Positions 10,990 to 18,699 of a DNA stretch of 64,000 nucleotides are shown in pieces. The stretch is from Burkholderia sp. MS389 (GTDB lineage: Bacteria; Pseudomonadota; Gammaproteobacteria; Burkholderiales; Burkholderiaceae): positions 868,001 to 932,000 of the forward strand of contig NZ_CP045996.1 of the NCBI RefSeq assembly GCF_016899425.1. Direction: 5' to 3'. The position numbers were made by a program, and so were the translations under genes. The notes under the pieces are model-generated. The model saw only the letters and a list, made by a program, of their open reading frames with translations, ran no database searches and was not told the DNA's origin. How positions within the stretch are numbered: position 1 is the stretch's first letter; each line of letters begins with the position of its first letter.

Positions 10990-13751
10990 CCCCACGCGCG
11001 ACGCTGCGACTGCAGCTGCATGCGGGCTTCACGTTCGACGACGCGGCCGCGCACGCCGACTACTTCGCGCGGCTCGGCGTCAGCCACCTGTACCTGTCGC
11101 CGGTGTCGACGGCCGAGCCCGGCTCGCTGCACGGCTACGACACCGTCGACCACGGCGCGCTCAGCGCGGAACGCGGCGGCGAAGCCGGTTTCATGCGGCT
11201 CGTCGACGCGCTGCGCGCACGCGGCCTCGGCATCATCATCGATATCGTGCCGAACCACATGGGCGTCGGCGGGTCGTCGAACGGCTGGTGGAACGACGTG
11301 CTCGAATGGGGGTCGGCGAGCCCGTACGCGCGCTATTTCGACATCGACTGGCATCCGCCCGACCCGGCGCTCGATGGCAAGGTGCTGTTGCCGTGCCTCG
11401 GCGCGCCGTACGGCGACGCGCTCGCGGCCGGCGACATCACGCTGCGCGCCGATCCGGCCGCGGGCCGCTTCTATATCGCATGCCCGGGGCGGCGGCTGCC
11501 GGTCGCCGCCGCCACCTACGCGGAGATCCTGCGCATCGCGAATCGCGCGGACCTGAACGCGCTCGCCGAGCGCTTCGACGTCGCGCCGATCCGCGACAGC
11601 GCGCGGCTGGCCGCCGCCCATGCGGCGCTGCGCGACCATGCGGCCGCGCACGGCCCGCATGCGCTCGATGCGGTATTGCGCGGCGCCGATCCGCGCCGCG
11701 CACGCTCGCGCGCGTGCCTGCATCACTTGCTCGAACGCCAGCACTACCGGCTCGCGTGGTGGCGCACGGCCGCCGACGAGCTGAACTGGCGGCGCTTCTT
11801 CGACATCGCGACGCTCGCGGCCGTGCGCGTCGAAGACGAGGCGGTATTCGACGCCGTGCATGCGCTGCCGCTGCGCCTGCATGCGGCCGGGCTCGTCGAC
11901 GGCGTGCGCGTCGATCACGTCGACGGCCTCGCCGATCCGCGCGCGTATTGCCGTCGGCTGCACGCACGGCTCGCCGCGCAGCGCGACGCGCGGCCCTATA
12001 TCGTCGTCGAGAAGATCCTCGCGCCCGGCGAAGCACTGCGCACCGACTGGGCCGTCGACGGCACCACCGGCTACGACTTCATGAACGACGTTGGCGCGCT
12101 GCTGCACGACCCGGCCGGCGCCGAACCGCTCGCCGCGCACTGGGCGGCCGTATCGGGTTCCGCGCGCACGTTCGCGCAGGAAGCGCTCGACGGCAAGCGG
12201 CGCGTGCTGATGCGCCAGCTCGCCGGCGAGCATGCGCGCGTCGCGCGGCGGCTGCACGGGATTGCGCGGGCGTCGCCCGCGACGCGCGACATCAGCCTGA
12301 TCGCGATCCGGCGCGTGCTCGGCGAACTCGCGATACGGCTGCCCGTGTACCGGATGTATCCGGCGCGGGGCGCCGAACCGGCCGACGTCGACCGCCGCGT
12401 GCTCGCGCACGCGTACGACGGTGCTTGCGCGACGGTCGATCCGACCGACCGCTTCGCGCTCGAGCGTGTCGCCGCGTGGCTCGGCTTGCCGGTCGTGCGC
12501 GTGCCGCGCGTGGACGCCGATGCGCTGGTCGCCGCGCGTGTCGCGTTCGCGCAGCTCACCGCGCCGCTGGCCGCGAAGGGCGTCGAGGACACGGCCAACT
12601 ATCGCTACGGCCGGCTGCTGTCGCGCAACGAGGTCGGCGCCGATGCCGGCGACTTCAGCCTGTCGCGCGGCGCGTTCCATGCACGCAACCGGCGCCGCGC
12701 GCGCACCGCGCCGCACGGGCTCGTCGCGACGGCCACGCACGATCACAAGCGCGGCGAGGACGCGCGGGCGCGGCTCGCGGTGCTGAGCGAGGTGCCCGAT
12801 GCGTGGCGCGCGGTGTCGCTCGACTGGTCGGCGCTGAATCAGCCGCATCGCGGCGGCGCGCACCGCGACCTCGCGTGGACGCCCGGGCCGGCCGCCGAGG
12901 CGATGCTGGTCCAGACGCTCGTCGGCTGCTGGCCGCCTGCGCTCGCCCCCGACGACGCGGCCGGCCTCGACGCGCTCGCGACGCGCGTCGTGCAATGGCA
13001 GACGAAGGCGCTGCGCGAAGCGAAGCAGTACACCGACTGGCTCGCGCCCGAGCCGGACTACGAGCAAAGCTGCGAAGCGTTCGTCCGCGCGATCCTGACG
13101 CCGCGCGGCGCGGGCGATTTTGCGCATCGGCTGCATGCGTTCGTCGCACGGATCGCGCCGGCCGGCGTCGTCAACAGCCTGACGCAAACGGCGCTGCGAA
13201 TCGCGTCGCCCGGCGTACCCGATCTCTATCAAGGTAGCGAGTCATGGGATCACTCGCTCGTCGATCCGGATAACCGGCGCGACGTGCCGTTCGCGACGCT
13301 GGCGACCGAAGCGGTCGACGGGCCGGTTGCGTCGTATCTATCGACATGGCCCGATGCGCGCGTGAAGCGTGCGCTGATCGAGCGGATGCTGGCGCTGCGT
13401 GCGCGATGGCCGACGACATTTGCGGACGGCGCATACGTTCCGTTGCGGGTGCGTGGCACGCTCGCGCGGCACGCGGTGGCGTTCGCACGCTGCGATGACG
13501 CGGCGACCGTGGTGGTGATCGCGACTCGGCTCGCGTGCCGGTTGCTCGGCGAAGCGCCTGCGTTGCCGCGGGTGGAGCCTGCGCAATGGGGCGATACGGC
13601 GGTCGTGCTGCCGCGCGCCGTCGAAGGGCCGTGGGTCGACGGGTTGAATGCGGGGGACGCGCTCGATGCGCCGGAAGGGGTGCTGGCGCTCCATCGCTGT
13701 CTGGCCGAGTTGCCTGTGGCGGTGCTGGTCGCGGGGCGGAATGGTGGTTGA
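10986..13751 (+). CDS. treY: Maltooligosyl trehalose synthase TreY
   Basis: 921 residues, GH13_26. It isomerises the reducing end of maltodextrin to give maltooligosyl-trehalose, the substrate of TreZ. Motifs are GIIIDIVPNHMGVGG, GVRVDHVDGLADP (nucleophile), IVVEKILAPGE (acid/base) and TATHDHKRGEDARARL. It is the last gene of the glucan/trehalose operon. The start is fixed by the ATGA overlap with malQ. The last ~500 bases use A/T-ending codons more often than the rest, a gradual drift and not a clear junction. Downstream is a region of A+T-rich repeats, then a convergent small gene. Confidence 0.96.
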   Translation: MTPRATLRLQLHAGFTFDDAAAHADYFARLGVSHLYLSPVSTAEPGSLHGYDTVDHGALSAERGGEAGFMRLVDALRARGLGIIIDIVPNHMGVGGSSNGWWNDVLEWGSASPYARYFDIDWHPPDPALDGKVLLPCLGAPYGDALAAGDITLRADPAAGRFYIACPGRRLPVAAATYAEILRIANRADLNALAERFDVAPIRDSARLAAAHAALRDHAAAHGPHALDAVLRGADPRRARSRACLHHLLERQHYRLAWWRTAADELNWRRFFDIATLAAVRVEDEAVFDAVHALPLRLHAAGLVDGVRVDHVDGLADPRAYCRRLHARLAAQRDARPYIVVEKILAPGEALRTDWAVDGTTGYDFMNDVGALLHDPAGAEPLAAHWAAVSGSARTFAQEALDGKRRVLMRQLAGEHARVARRLHGIARASPATRDISLIAIRRVLGELAIRLPVYRMYPARGAEPADVDRRVLAHAYDGACATVDPTDRFALERVAAWLGLPVVRVPRVDADALVAARVAFAQLTAPLAAKGVEDTANYRYGRLLSRNEVGADAGDFSLSRGAFHARNRRRARTAPHGLVATATHDHKRGEDARARLAVLSEVPDAWRAVSLDWSALNQPHRGGAHRDLAWTPGPAAEAMLVQTLVGCWPPALAPDDAAGLDALATRVVQWQTKALREAKQYTDWLAPEPDYEQSCEAFVRAILTPRGAGDFAHRLHAFVARIAPAGVVNSLTQTALRIASPGVPDLYQGSESWDHSLVDPDNRRDVPFATLATEAVDGPVASYLSTWPDARVKRALIERMLALRARWPTTFADGAYVPLRVRGTLARHAVAFARCDDAATVVVIATRLACRLLGEAPALPRVEPAQWGDTAVVLPRAVEGPWVDGLNAGDALDAPEGVLALHRCLAELPVAVLVAGRNGG

Positions 13752-13787
13752 AGCCGACGCCCGGTTCGTGCCAGCCGCGAGTCACCG

Positions 13788-13833
13788 AAATCGATTTTGT
13801 GCAAAACGTGCCGTGAATAATCGATTTTGCACA
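13788..13833. repeat. A+T-rich direct/inverted repeat between treY and the next gene
   Basis: Two copies of AATCGATTTTG (starting at 13789 and 13819) are spaced 30 bases apart. Inside them GTGCAAAA (13800-13807) and TTTTGCAC (13825-13832) form an 8-base inverted repeat with an 18-base loop. The block lies between converging genes and is strikingly A+T-rich for this genome. It could be a terminator-like hairpin or a protein-binding site; there is no T-run after the stem. Confidence 0.5.
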
Positions 13834-13905
13834 CGCGTCATCGAATTCACCCGAAACGCCCGATCGTAAGCGTCTTTGTGCAGTCAACGACGGGCGTCGG
13901 CAACC

Positions 13906-14169
13906 TCACGACCACTCTTCCGGCGGCATCTCGCCGCTATCGTCTTCCCACAGCGGTTTCCCCGCCTCCGCTCCACGGCTCGGCGTCACGGGCCCATTTC
14001 CGCTTGCACGACCGCCACCGCGCTCACCGCGCCGCGCGCCGTCGCGCGGGGCCGCCGCATGCGGTCGTGCGCGCACCCGCGTCGGCGTCACGGTCCGCTG
14101 GCCGTCGCGGCGACGCTCGTCCGTCGATCCCGCATCGTTCGTCTGTCGTGCGTTCGAAGCCGTATCCAT
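13906..14169 (-). CDS. Small basic hypothetical protein
   Basis: 87 residues, not recognised. The N-terminal two-thirds is rich in Arg, Thr and Ala and probably disordered; the end, PLWEDDSGEMPPEEWS, is acidic and looks like a conserved tail. The start MDTASNARQ is chosen because CAGGAGAG lies four bases upstream and because a good sigma-54 element (CGGCACC-GAAA-TTGC-T, 14212-14227) sits about 45 bases before it. It is divergent from the psd-like gene, whose own sigma-54 element is only a few bases away. No function is inferred beyond membership of the stress island. Confidence 0.7.
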   Translation of the reverse strand: MDTASNARQTNDAGSTDERRRDGQRTVTPTRVRARPHAAAPRDGARRGERGGGRASGNGPVTPSRGAEAGKPLWEDDSGEMPPEEWS

Positions 14170-14211
14170 TTTTCTCTCCTGAGTCATCGAAAAAACCGGT
14201 CGCCCGAACGC

Positions 14212-14227
14212 AGCAATTTCGGTGCCG
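14212..14227 (-). promoter_or_regulatory. Sigma-54 promoter of the 13906-14169 gene
   Basis: Minus strand reads CGGCACC-GAAA-TTGC-T: GG and GC are ten bases apart, as the family requires. The expected start of transcription is near 14201, giving a leader of about 32 bases. Confidence 0.65.
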
Positions 14228-14233
14228 CGCGCC

Positions 14234-14249
14234 GGGCAAGCGTCTTGCT
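14234..14249 (+). promoter_or_regulatory. Sigma-54 promoter of the psd-like gene
   Basis: Plus strand reads GGGCAAG-CGTC-TTGC-T with correct GG/GC spacing. It is back-to-back with the minus-strand element at 14212-14227. The leader would be about 26 bases. Confidence 0.65.
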
Positions 14250-14285
14250 CCATCGCTTCGCCCCCTAACCATTACGGAGGTGACG

Positions 14286-15533
14286 ATGACGAATCGCAAC
14301 GCGCCGCCCGCCACACGCCGCCGCCTCGGCGGATGGATGGCCACCGAGGAATCGCACATGGCCGCGTTCCGCGAAAAAATGGCGAACGAAGCGCGCGCGC
14401 ATGCCGGCGACCGGCTGCGCACGCCGGCCGTCCAGGAACTCGCGCGGCTGTTCGACGACAACGCGGTGCTGCGCATGAGCCTGACGCGCGCGATCGACGA
14501 AGCGCTCGAAGCGGGATACCGGCTCGGCTACGCATCGATCGGCGAGCTGATGACGGTGCTCGACCATCTGATGACCTACACGCCGCCGTTCAGCGAGGAA
14601 AGCCTGATCGTGTGCCCGCTGAATGCGTTCTTCGACTGGCCGATGTGCATGCCGTCGGGTCACGCGGTGTTTCGCGACGCGTCGGTCAATGCGCAGTTGA
14701 AGCGCGTATTGAATGCGTGGTGCGACTTCCTCGGCGGCCCGCATTCGCGCGCGCATCTCGACACGTCGCCGCCCGACGGCTGGTTCTGCGACGAAGCGCG
14801 CAAGCGCCTCGGGCTGTCGCAGTTCCAGTATCGCGAAGACCAGCCGCACTGGGGCTTCGATTCGTGGAACGACTTCTTCACGCGGCGCTTTCGCGACGGC
14901 GCGCGGCCCGTCGCGGCGCCCGACGATCCGCACGTGATCGTCAGCGCGTGCGAAGCGTCGCCGTATCACACCGAAACGAACGTGAAGCTGCGCGACACGT
15001 TCTGGATCAAGTCGCAGCCGTACTCGCTGCGCGACCTCTTCACGCCCGCGTGGCTGTCGCTCGCCGAGCGCTTCGTCGGCGGCGACGTCTACCAGGCCTA
15101 CCTCAGCGCGTACAACTACCACCGCTGGCATGCGCCGGTGCGTGGGGTAGTCACCCACGCGTATCGCGTAGACGGCACCTATTACTCGGTCGCCGAAGCG
15201 GAAGGCCCGGACCCGGCCGGGCTCAACGACTCGCAGGGCTACATGACGGCGGTCGCCGCGCGCGCGGTGGTCGCGATCTCGAGCGACGATCCCGGCATCG
15301 GCACGGTGGCTGCCGTGTTCGTCGGGATGGGCGACGTGTCGTCGTGCGTGATCGAGGTCATGCCGGGGCAGCGCGTCGACAAGGGCGACGAGATCGGCTA
15401 TTTCCAGTTCGGCGGCTCGACCTACTGTCTGCTGTTCGAGGCCGGCGTGATCGACCGCTTCCTGTACGCGCCGCCGTTCGAAGGCCAGCCGCCGGTCGTG
15501 CAGGTCAATGCGCCCGTCGCGATCGCGCGGTGA
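14286..15533 (+). CDS. Phosphatidylserine decarboxylase-like pyruvoyl enzyme
   Basis: 415 residues. The C-terminal half (about 190-415) is a phosphatidylserine decarboxylase domain: WNDFFTRRF near the domain start, NYHRWHAPVRG in the middle and FQFGGSTYCLLFE near residue 377. Its G-S bond is the expected self-cleavage point that makes the pyruvoyl cofactor; the classical bacterial motif is LGST. The ~190-residue N-terminal part is an extra helical domain, so this is the accessory Psd-like family and not the housekeeping psd. No phosphatidylserine synthase gene lies nearby. The start follows a strong ribosome site (ACGGAGGTGACG). A sigma-54 element precedes it. The substrate may be phosphatidylserine or another serine compound. 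Confidence 0.85.
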   Translation: MTNRNAPPATRRRLGGWMATEESHMAAFREKMANEARAHAGDRLRTPAVQELARLFDDNAVLRMSLTRAIDEALEAGYRLGYASIGELMTVLDHLMTYTPPFSEESLIVCPLNAFFDWPMCMPSGHAVFRDASVNAQLKRVLNAWCDFLGGPHSRAHLDTSPPDGWFCDEARKRLGLSQFQYREDQPHWGFDSWNDFFTRRFRDGARPVAAPDDPHVIVSACEASPYHTETNVKLRDTFWIKSQPYSLRDLFTPAWLSLAERFVGGDVYQAYLSAYNYHRWHAPVRGVVTHAYRVDGTYYSVAEAEGPDPAGLNDSQGYMTAVAARAVVAISSDDPGIGTVAAVFVGMGDVSSCVIEVMPGQRVDKGDEIGYFQFGGSTYCLLFEAGVIDRFLYAPPFEGQPPVVQVNAPVAIAR

Positions 15534-15555
15534 GCGCCGCGCGCGGCCCGGTGCG

Positions 15556-15783
15556 TCACGCTTCCGTGGCGTCGAACCGGGCCCCGTCCTGCCGCTGCAC
15601 GCAGCGCAGGACCGACAGGCCGTCGGCAGTCAGCGCGGGCCGGTGTTGGCCGGACGCAGCGTCGCGCTCCATCACGATCAGGTGTCGTTCGACGAGCGCG
15701 ACGATGTCGTCGCGGTCGATCTGGATCTGTTCCGGCGCGTGATGCGCCAGGAACAGCGCGGCAAATTCGTGTGCGGTCAGCAT
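15556..15783 (-). CDS. Small hypothetical protein
   Basis: 75 residues, not recognised. It is predicted helical (LTAHEFAALFLAHH, DDIVALVERHLIVMER) with a polar tail. The start MLTAHEF is preferred to upstream codons because GGGGAA lies just before it and composition changes there. A sigma-54 element lies about 90 bases upstream and a TGCAA dyad further up. It converges with the psd-like gene, whose stop is 22 bases away. Confidence 0.65.
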   Translation of the reverse strand: MLTAHEFAALFLAHHAPEQIQIDRDDIVALVERHLIVMERDAASGQHRPALTADGLSVLRCVQRQDGARFDATEA

Positions 15784-15872
15784 GCTCGTTTCCCCGTTGG
15801 CGGCGATGCGCGACGCGACACCGGCGTCGCATCGGCAGCGGCGCGAATCGTGCGCTGGCGACGTTACGGGCA

Positions 15873-15888
15873 TGCAGGGAACGTGCCA
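15873..15888 (-). promoter_or_regulatory. Sigma-54 promoter of the 15556-15783 gene
   Basis: Minus strand reads TGGCACG-TTCC-CTGC-A: a perfect -24 half, one mismatch in the -12 half, correct spacing. Confidence 0.7.
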
Positions 15889-15961
15889 ATCGGTGTTATT
15901 CGAGTGGTGGCCGTGCGATGCGCGCGCCGCGCGATGCGGCACCGCACGGCGCGTTCGAGCC

Positions 15962-15988
15962 GCTGCAAAGTTTTCAACGGCATGTAAG
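15962..15988. promoter_or_regulatory. Candidate activator-binding site, copy A
   Basis: The segment gctgcaaagttttcaacg, continuing gcatgtaag, is almost the same as the segment at 17144-17170 (about 24 of 27 bases). Its core TGCAAAGTTTTCA (15964-15976) is an imperfect dyad. It lies about 75 bases upstream of the sigma-54 element at 15873-15888, a usual distance for an enhancer-binding protein. Confidence 0.45.
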
Positions 15989-16050
15989 GGCGGCGGGCCG
16001 CACGCGGACGGCGTAAAAGCGGGCGCAACACCTGGGGACTGCGCCGCCGC

Positions 16051-16380
16051 TCACGACCCCCGCGGGCCAAACAACCCAGCCCGCGCACGCCCGGCCGGCG
16101 CACGGAAATACCCGCTGTGCAGCACCACGTCGTGGTTGCCGCTCGCCAGCACGTCCGCGCACGCGGCTTCGATACGCGCACGACCGCGCTCGAACGCGTC
16201 GCGCAAATCGGCCTCCAGCGCGGAGCGCGCGCCGAAATGATCTTCCAGCGCCTCCACCGTAATCGCGCAGGCGTGCGGCACCCCGTCGACGTCGACGACG
16301 AAGCGCAACTGCAGCGCCGCGCCGTCGAACGTGGGCGGTTCGTCGGTCAGCGTCACGCGGCGTGGGGAATCGGCCGGCAT
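16051..16380 (-). CDS. DUF1488 family protein
   Basis: 109 residues. The central part LRFVVDVDGVPHACAITVEAL is typical of DUF1488, a small bacterial family without known biochemical function; DHFGARSALEADLRDAF follows. The end SGYFRAPAGRARAGLFG is poorly conserved. The gene starts four bases after the stop of the PfpI-like gene on the same strand, so the two form an operon under the sigma-54 elements upstream of 16933. It is distantly like the small proteins at 17209-17574 and 26272-26658 in having a beta-rich start and a helical end. Confidence 0.8.
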   Translation of the reverse strand: MPADSPRRVTLTDEPPTFDGAALQLRFVVDVDGVPHACAITVEALEDHFGARSALEADLRDAFERGRARIEAACADVLASGNHDVVLHSGYFRAPAGRARAGLFGPRGS

Positions 16381-16384
16381 CGGC

Positions 16385-16933
16385 TCAGGCCCTCCGCGAC
16401 GCGAGGCGCTCGATCAGCGCGCCGTTGAACGCGGGCAGATCGGCCGGCTTGCGGCTCGTGATCAGGTTGCCGTCGCGCACGACTTCCTCGTCCACCCACT
16501 TGCCGCCCGCGTGACGGATGTCGTCCTGCAGGCTCGGCCAGCTCGTCATCGTCTTGCCTTCGACGAGCCCGGCCGATACCAGCAGCCAGCCGCCGTGGCA
16601 GATCGCGGCGATCGGCTTGCCGGCGCCGACGGCCGCCGTCACGAATTCGCGCGCGGCCGGCACCATCCGGATCGCATCGCCGTTGATGACGCCGCCCGGC
16701 AGCACGACCGCGTCGTAGTCGCCTTCGCGCGCATCGTCGAACGTGCGGTCGACCTTCACGCGCTCGCCCTTGTCGACGTGCCGGAAACCCTGGATCTCGC
16801 CGCGCTGCTGCGAAATCACGTCCACCTGCGCGCCTTCGGCCGCAAGCGCGCGCTGCGGTTCGACGAGCTCGGCTTCCTCGAAGCCGTCGACCGCAAGAAT
16901 CGCTACCTTGCAATGATCCAGCCTGCCGCTCAT
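16385..16933 (-). CDS. DJ-1/PfpI family protein (YhbO-like)
   Basis: 182 residues, the full length of the PfpI/YhbO subfamily. The nucleophile elbow AICHGG carries the catalytic Cys and the following His; VVLPGG and the start KVAILAVDGFEEAELVEP are also typical. Family members are described as glyoxalase/deglycase-like stress proteins, sometimes as proteases; the substrate here is unknown. The start MSGRLDH is chosen because GGAGG lies six bases before it. Operon with the DUF1488 gene. Two sigma-54 elements lie upstream. Confidence 0.92.
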   Translation of the reverse strand: MSGRLDHCKVAILAVDGFEEAELVEPQRALAAEGAQVDVISQQRGEIQGFRHVDKGERVKVDRTFDDAREGDYDAVVLPGGVINGDAIRMVPAAREFVTAAVGAGKPIAAICHGGWLLVSAGLVEGKTMTSWPSLQDDIRHAGGKWVDEEVVRDGNLITSRKPADLPAFNGALIERLASRRA

Positions 16934-16971
16934 GAATGCCTCCGTGGATGGGATGGGGATAGAGATAGGTC

Positions 16972-16987
16972 GGCACATGTCGTGCCG
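16972..16987 (-). promoter_or_regulatory. Sigma-54 promoter candidate (proximal) of the PfpI-DUF1488 operon
   Basis: Minus strand reads CGGCACG-ACAT-GTGC-C with correct spacing. The site is palindromic (GGCACATGTCGTGCC on plus), so a match on one strand creates one on the other. The leader would be about 29 bases. Confidence 0.45.
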
Positions 16988-17000
16988 TTGCCTGTCGCGC

Positions 17001-17016
17001 AGCAATCGCCGTTCCG
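17001..17016 (-). promoter_or_regulatory. Sigma-54 promoter candidate (distal) of the PfpI-DUF1488 operon
   Basis: Minus strand reads CGGAACG-GCGA-TTGC-T with correct spacing and a perfect -12 half. The leader would be about 57 bases. One of the two candidates is probably the real one. Confidence 0.5.
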
Positions 17017-17143
17017 GCCGCGGAAGCCGCTGCCCATGTGCGTCGTCACGCCGTGCGTAGCGCGGCACAAAGGGGAACGACCCGCCATCGATGGCGGCCA
17101 CCCGCGAACGGGCGGGATCGGCCGCTGTACGTCGCCGCGCCCG

Positions 17144-17170
17144 GCTGCAAAGATTTCAACGGGATGTAAC
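17144..17170. promoter_or_regulatory. Candidate activator-binding site, copy B
   Basis: Near-identical to 15962-15988, with core TGCAAAGATTTCA at 17146-17158. It lies about 130 bases upstream of the sigma-54 element at 17001-17016. Repetition of a 27-base segment before two sigma-54 units argues for a shared regulator. Confidence 0.45.
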
Positions 17171-17208
17171 GCAACGCCGCGGCGACGCCGCACGTCGATC
17201 CGATGCGA

Positions 17209-17574
17209 TTACTGCAGATGACGGGCGGCGTCGAGCATCGCGTCGGTCAGCTCCACCGTCAGCGTCAGGTTTTCGCCGGTATCGGGCAATTGCTCGAGCG
17301 TCTGCTGCACGGCGTCGTGCAGCATCGCGTGCACGCGCATCCGCGCGCCTTCGTCGAGATCCGCGTAGCGTTCCATCGTCGAGCATTCGAGCGCGAGCAC
17401 GACCGAATGCCGGGCCGCCTCGGGCGGCGCCTCGACGGCGTTCGCCCACGCTGCGTGGAACATGACCCTGCCCGTTTCGACGTCCACGTGGACCGTCGTG
17501 TCGAGATCGTCCATGTCGCTTGCCTCGCCGTCGATCTCGTCGTGCTCCAGGAAAATCCGGGAATTCGATTGCAT
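17209..17574 (-). CDS. Small conserved hypothetical protein, paralogue family 1
   Basis: 121 residues, no signal peptide. A beta-rich first half (TTVHVDVETGRVMFHAAW) is followed by RYADLDEGARMRVHAMLHDAVQ. The second motif resembles RYATLDTADRLRVRTQL in the protein at 26272-26658, so the two look like paralogues. From memory they resemble Burkholderia-specific DUF3022-type proteins, but I am not certain. The start MQSNSRIF has AGGAGG seven bases upstream. It lies 85 bases after the glycine-rich protein gene and probably shares its sigma-54 promoter. Confidence 0.75.
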   Translation of the reverse strand: MQSNSRIFLEHDEIDGEASDMDDLDTTVHVDVETGRVMFHAAWANAVEAPPEAARHSVVLALECSTMERYADLDEGARMRVHAMLHDAVQQTLEQLPDTGENLTLTVELTDAMLDAARHLQ

Positions 17575-17659
17575 GATGTCCTCCTGCGTGGTGGCGGTGC
17601 GCCCGTCCCGGGAAACCGCGCCGCCATCGCGCCGTGCCGGCCGCGCCGGCACGACACCG

Positions 17660-18136
17660 TCAATAACCGCTGGACCCGCCGCCCGTGCCGCCGGCCCCGC
17701 CGCCGCCCGTGCCCGTCGAGCCGGCCGAACCGCCGTTGCCGGCGCCCGTGCCGCTCGTTCCACCCGAGCCGCCCATACCGCCCGACCCGCCGGCGCCGCC
17801 AGAGCCGCCGCCGACACCGCCGCCCGCGGCGCCGCTACCGCCCTGGCCCGCGCCGTTCGGGCCGCCGCCCGGCTTCACATGGCCGGCCGCCCCGCTATGC
17901 GAACGCATCCCGTGCTTCGCGCCATGCCGTTGCGTACCCGCCGGCGGAGGCGGCGCGGCCGTATTGCCGTTGGCGCTCGGCGTCGACATGTCCATCGACG
18001 GATTCGGCGCGCCAGTGCCCTCGTCCGAGCGCTGCGAATTCTGCGCCCACGCGGGCGGCGCCGCCGCGACGATCGCGACGGCCGCGCCGGCCAGCACGCG
18101 CCGTGCGACAAACTTCGATTCGAATGCTGATTTCAT
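17660..18136 (-). CDS. Secreted glycine-rich repeat protein
   Basis: 158 residues. The N-terminus is a signal peptide (MKSAFESKFVARRVLAGAAV followed by a hydrophobic stretch, cleavage probably after AWA near residue 31). The middle contains Pro and His/Lys. The last ~70 residues are almost only Gly, Ser, Ala, Thr and Asn in GGSG/GGAGG-like units. Such tails are flexible and occur in envelope-associated or adhesive proteins; no function is assigned. The start has GGGAGAAAA upstream and a good sigma-54 element about 55 bases before it. Confidence 0.75.
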   Translation of the reverse strand: MKSAFESKFVARRVLAGAAVAIVAAAPPAWAQNSQRSDEGTGAPNPSMDMSTPSANGNTAAPPPPAGTQRHGAKHGMRSHSGAAGHVKPGGGPNGAGQGGSGAAGGGVGGGSGGAGGSGGMGGSGGTSGTGAGNGGSAGSTGTGGGGAGGTGGGSSGY

Positions 18137-18190
18137 GGCGTTTTCTCCCTATGGGTGATCGCGTGATGGAAATTCCTGCTCCGACGTCTC

Positions 18191-18206
18191 AGCAAGGCCC
18201 ATGCCG
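18191..18206 (-). promoter_or_regulatory. Sigma-54 promoter of the glycine-rich protein gene
   Basis: Minus strand reads CGGCATG-GGCC-TTGC-T, an exact GGCAYG-N4-TTGC match. Leader about 44 bases. Confidence 0.75.
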
Positions 18207-18227
18207 TCACTGGCCGCGCTCGCGCCG

Positions 18228-18243
18228 CGGCACGGGATTTGCG
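18228..18243 (+). promoter_or_regulatory. Sigma-54 promoter of the DUF3175-antiporter unit
   Basis: Plus strand reads CGGCACG-GGAT-TTGC-G, an exact GGCAYG-N4-TTGC match. It is divergent from 18191-18206. Leader about 41 bases. Confidence 0.78.
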
Positions 18244-18294
18244 GCGCCTCTGTCCACACGACCTTTCTGTCATCTCATACGGAGCCCCTGCCTG

Positions 18295-18657
18295 ATGCCT
18301 TCCGCTTCCGCCTCTGCTTCCCATGCGCACGGCAAGCGCCACACGCGTCGCCCGGGCCGCGCGCGCAGCGCCGACCCGGCCCACCGCAAGCGCTGGTCCG
18401 GCGAAGTCACGCAAAAAAGCGATGCGCTCGACATCGAGCCCGACATCTTCAAATCCGACGATCCGGCCGCGATCGCGGCGTCGCTGAAGCACTCGGCCGA
18501 GCACAGCCGTCGCCGCAAGGCGTCGCCGTTCCAGTCGGCGATGTCGATGCTGAACTTCTACGTGAACCGCGCGGGCCGCAACCTGCCGAAGACGCGCCGT
18601 ACGACGCTCGAACGCGCGAAGCGGAAACTGCGCGAAGCCTTCGGCCGCAAGCCGTGA
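18295..18657 (+). CDS. DUF3175 domain protein
   Basis: 120 residues, strongly basic. After a disordered Ser/Ala/His/Arg-rich start, residues ~30-118 match the DUF3175 pattern: KRWSGEVTQKSDALDIEPDI, then IAASLKHSAEHSRRRK, then the basic end TTLERAKRKLREAFGRKP. Function unknown; the charge suggests nucleic-acid contact, which is inference. The start has ACGGAG upstream. It lies 42 bases before the antiporter gene and is probably cotranscribed from the sigma-54 element at 18228. Confidence 0.88.
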   Translation: MPSASASASHAHGKRHTRRPGRARSADPAHRKRWSGEVTQKSDALDIEPDIFKSDDPAAIAASLKHSAEHSRRRKASPFQSAMSMLNFYVNRAGRNLPKTRRTTLERAKRKLREAFGRKP

Positions 18658-18699
18658 CGGCTGGCGCGCCGCCCGTCTCCCTCCCTGCGATTCACACGC

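Noticed and set aside
15962..15988. The 27-base repeat as a sigma-70 or sigma-54 core promoter
   Set aside because: TTGAAA has no -10 at the right distance, and the TTTGC end has no GG ten bases before it; an activator site fits better.
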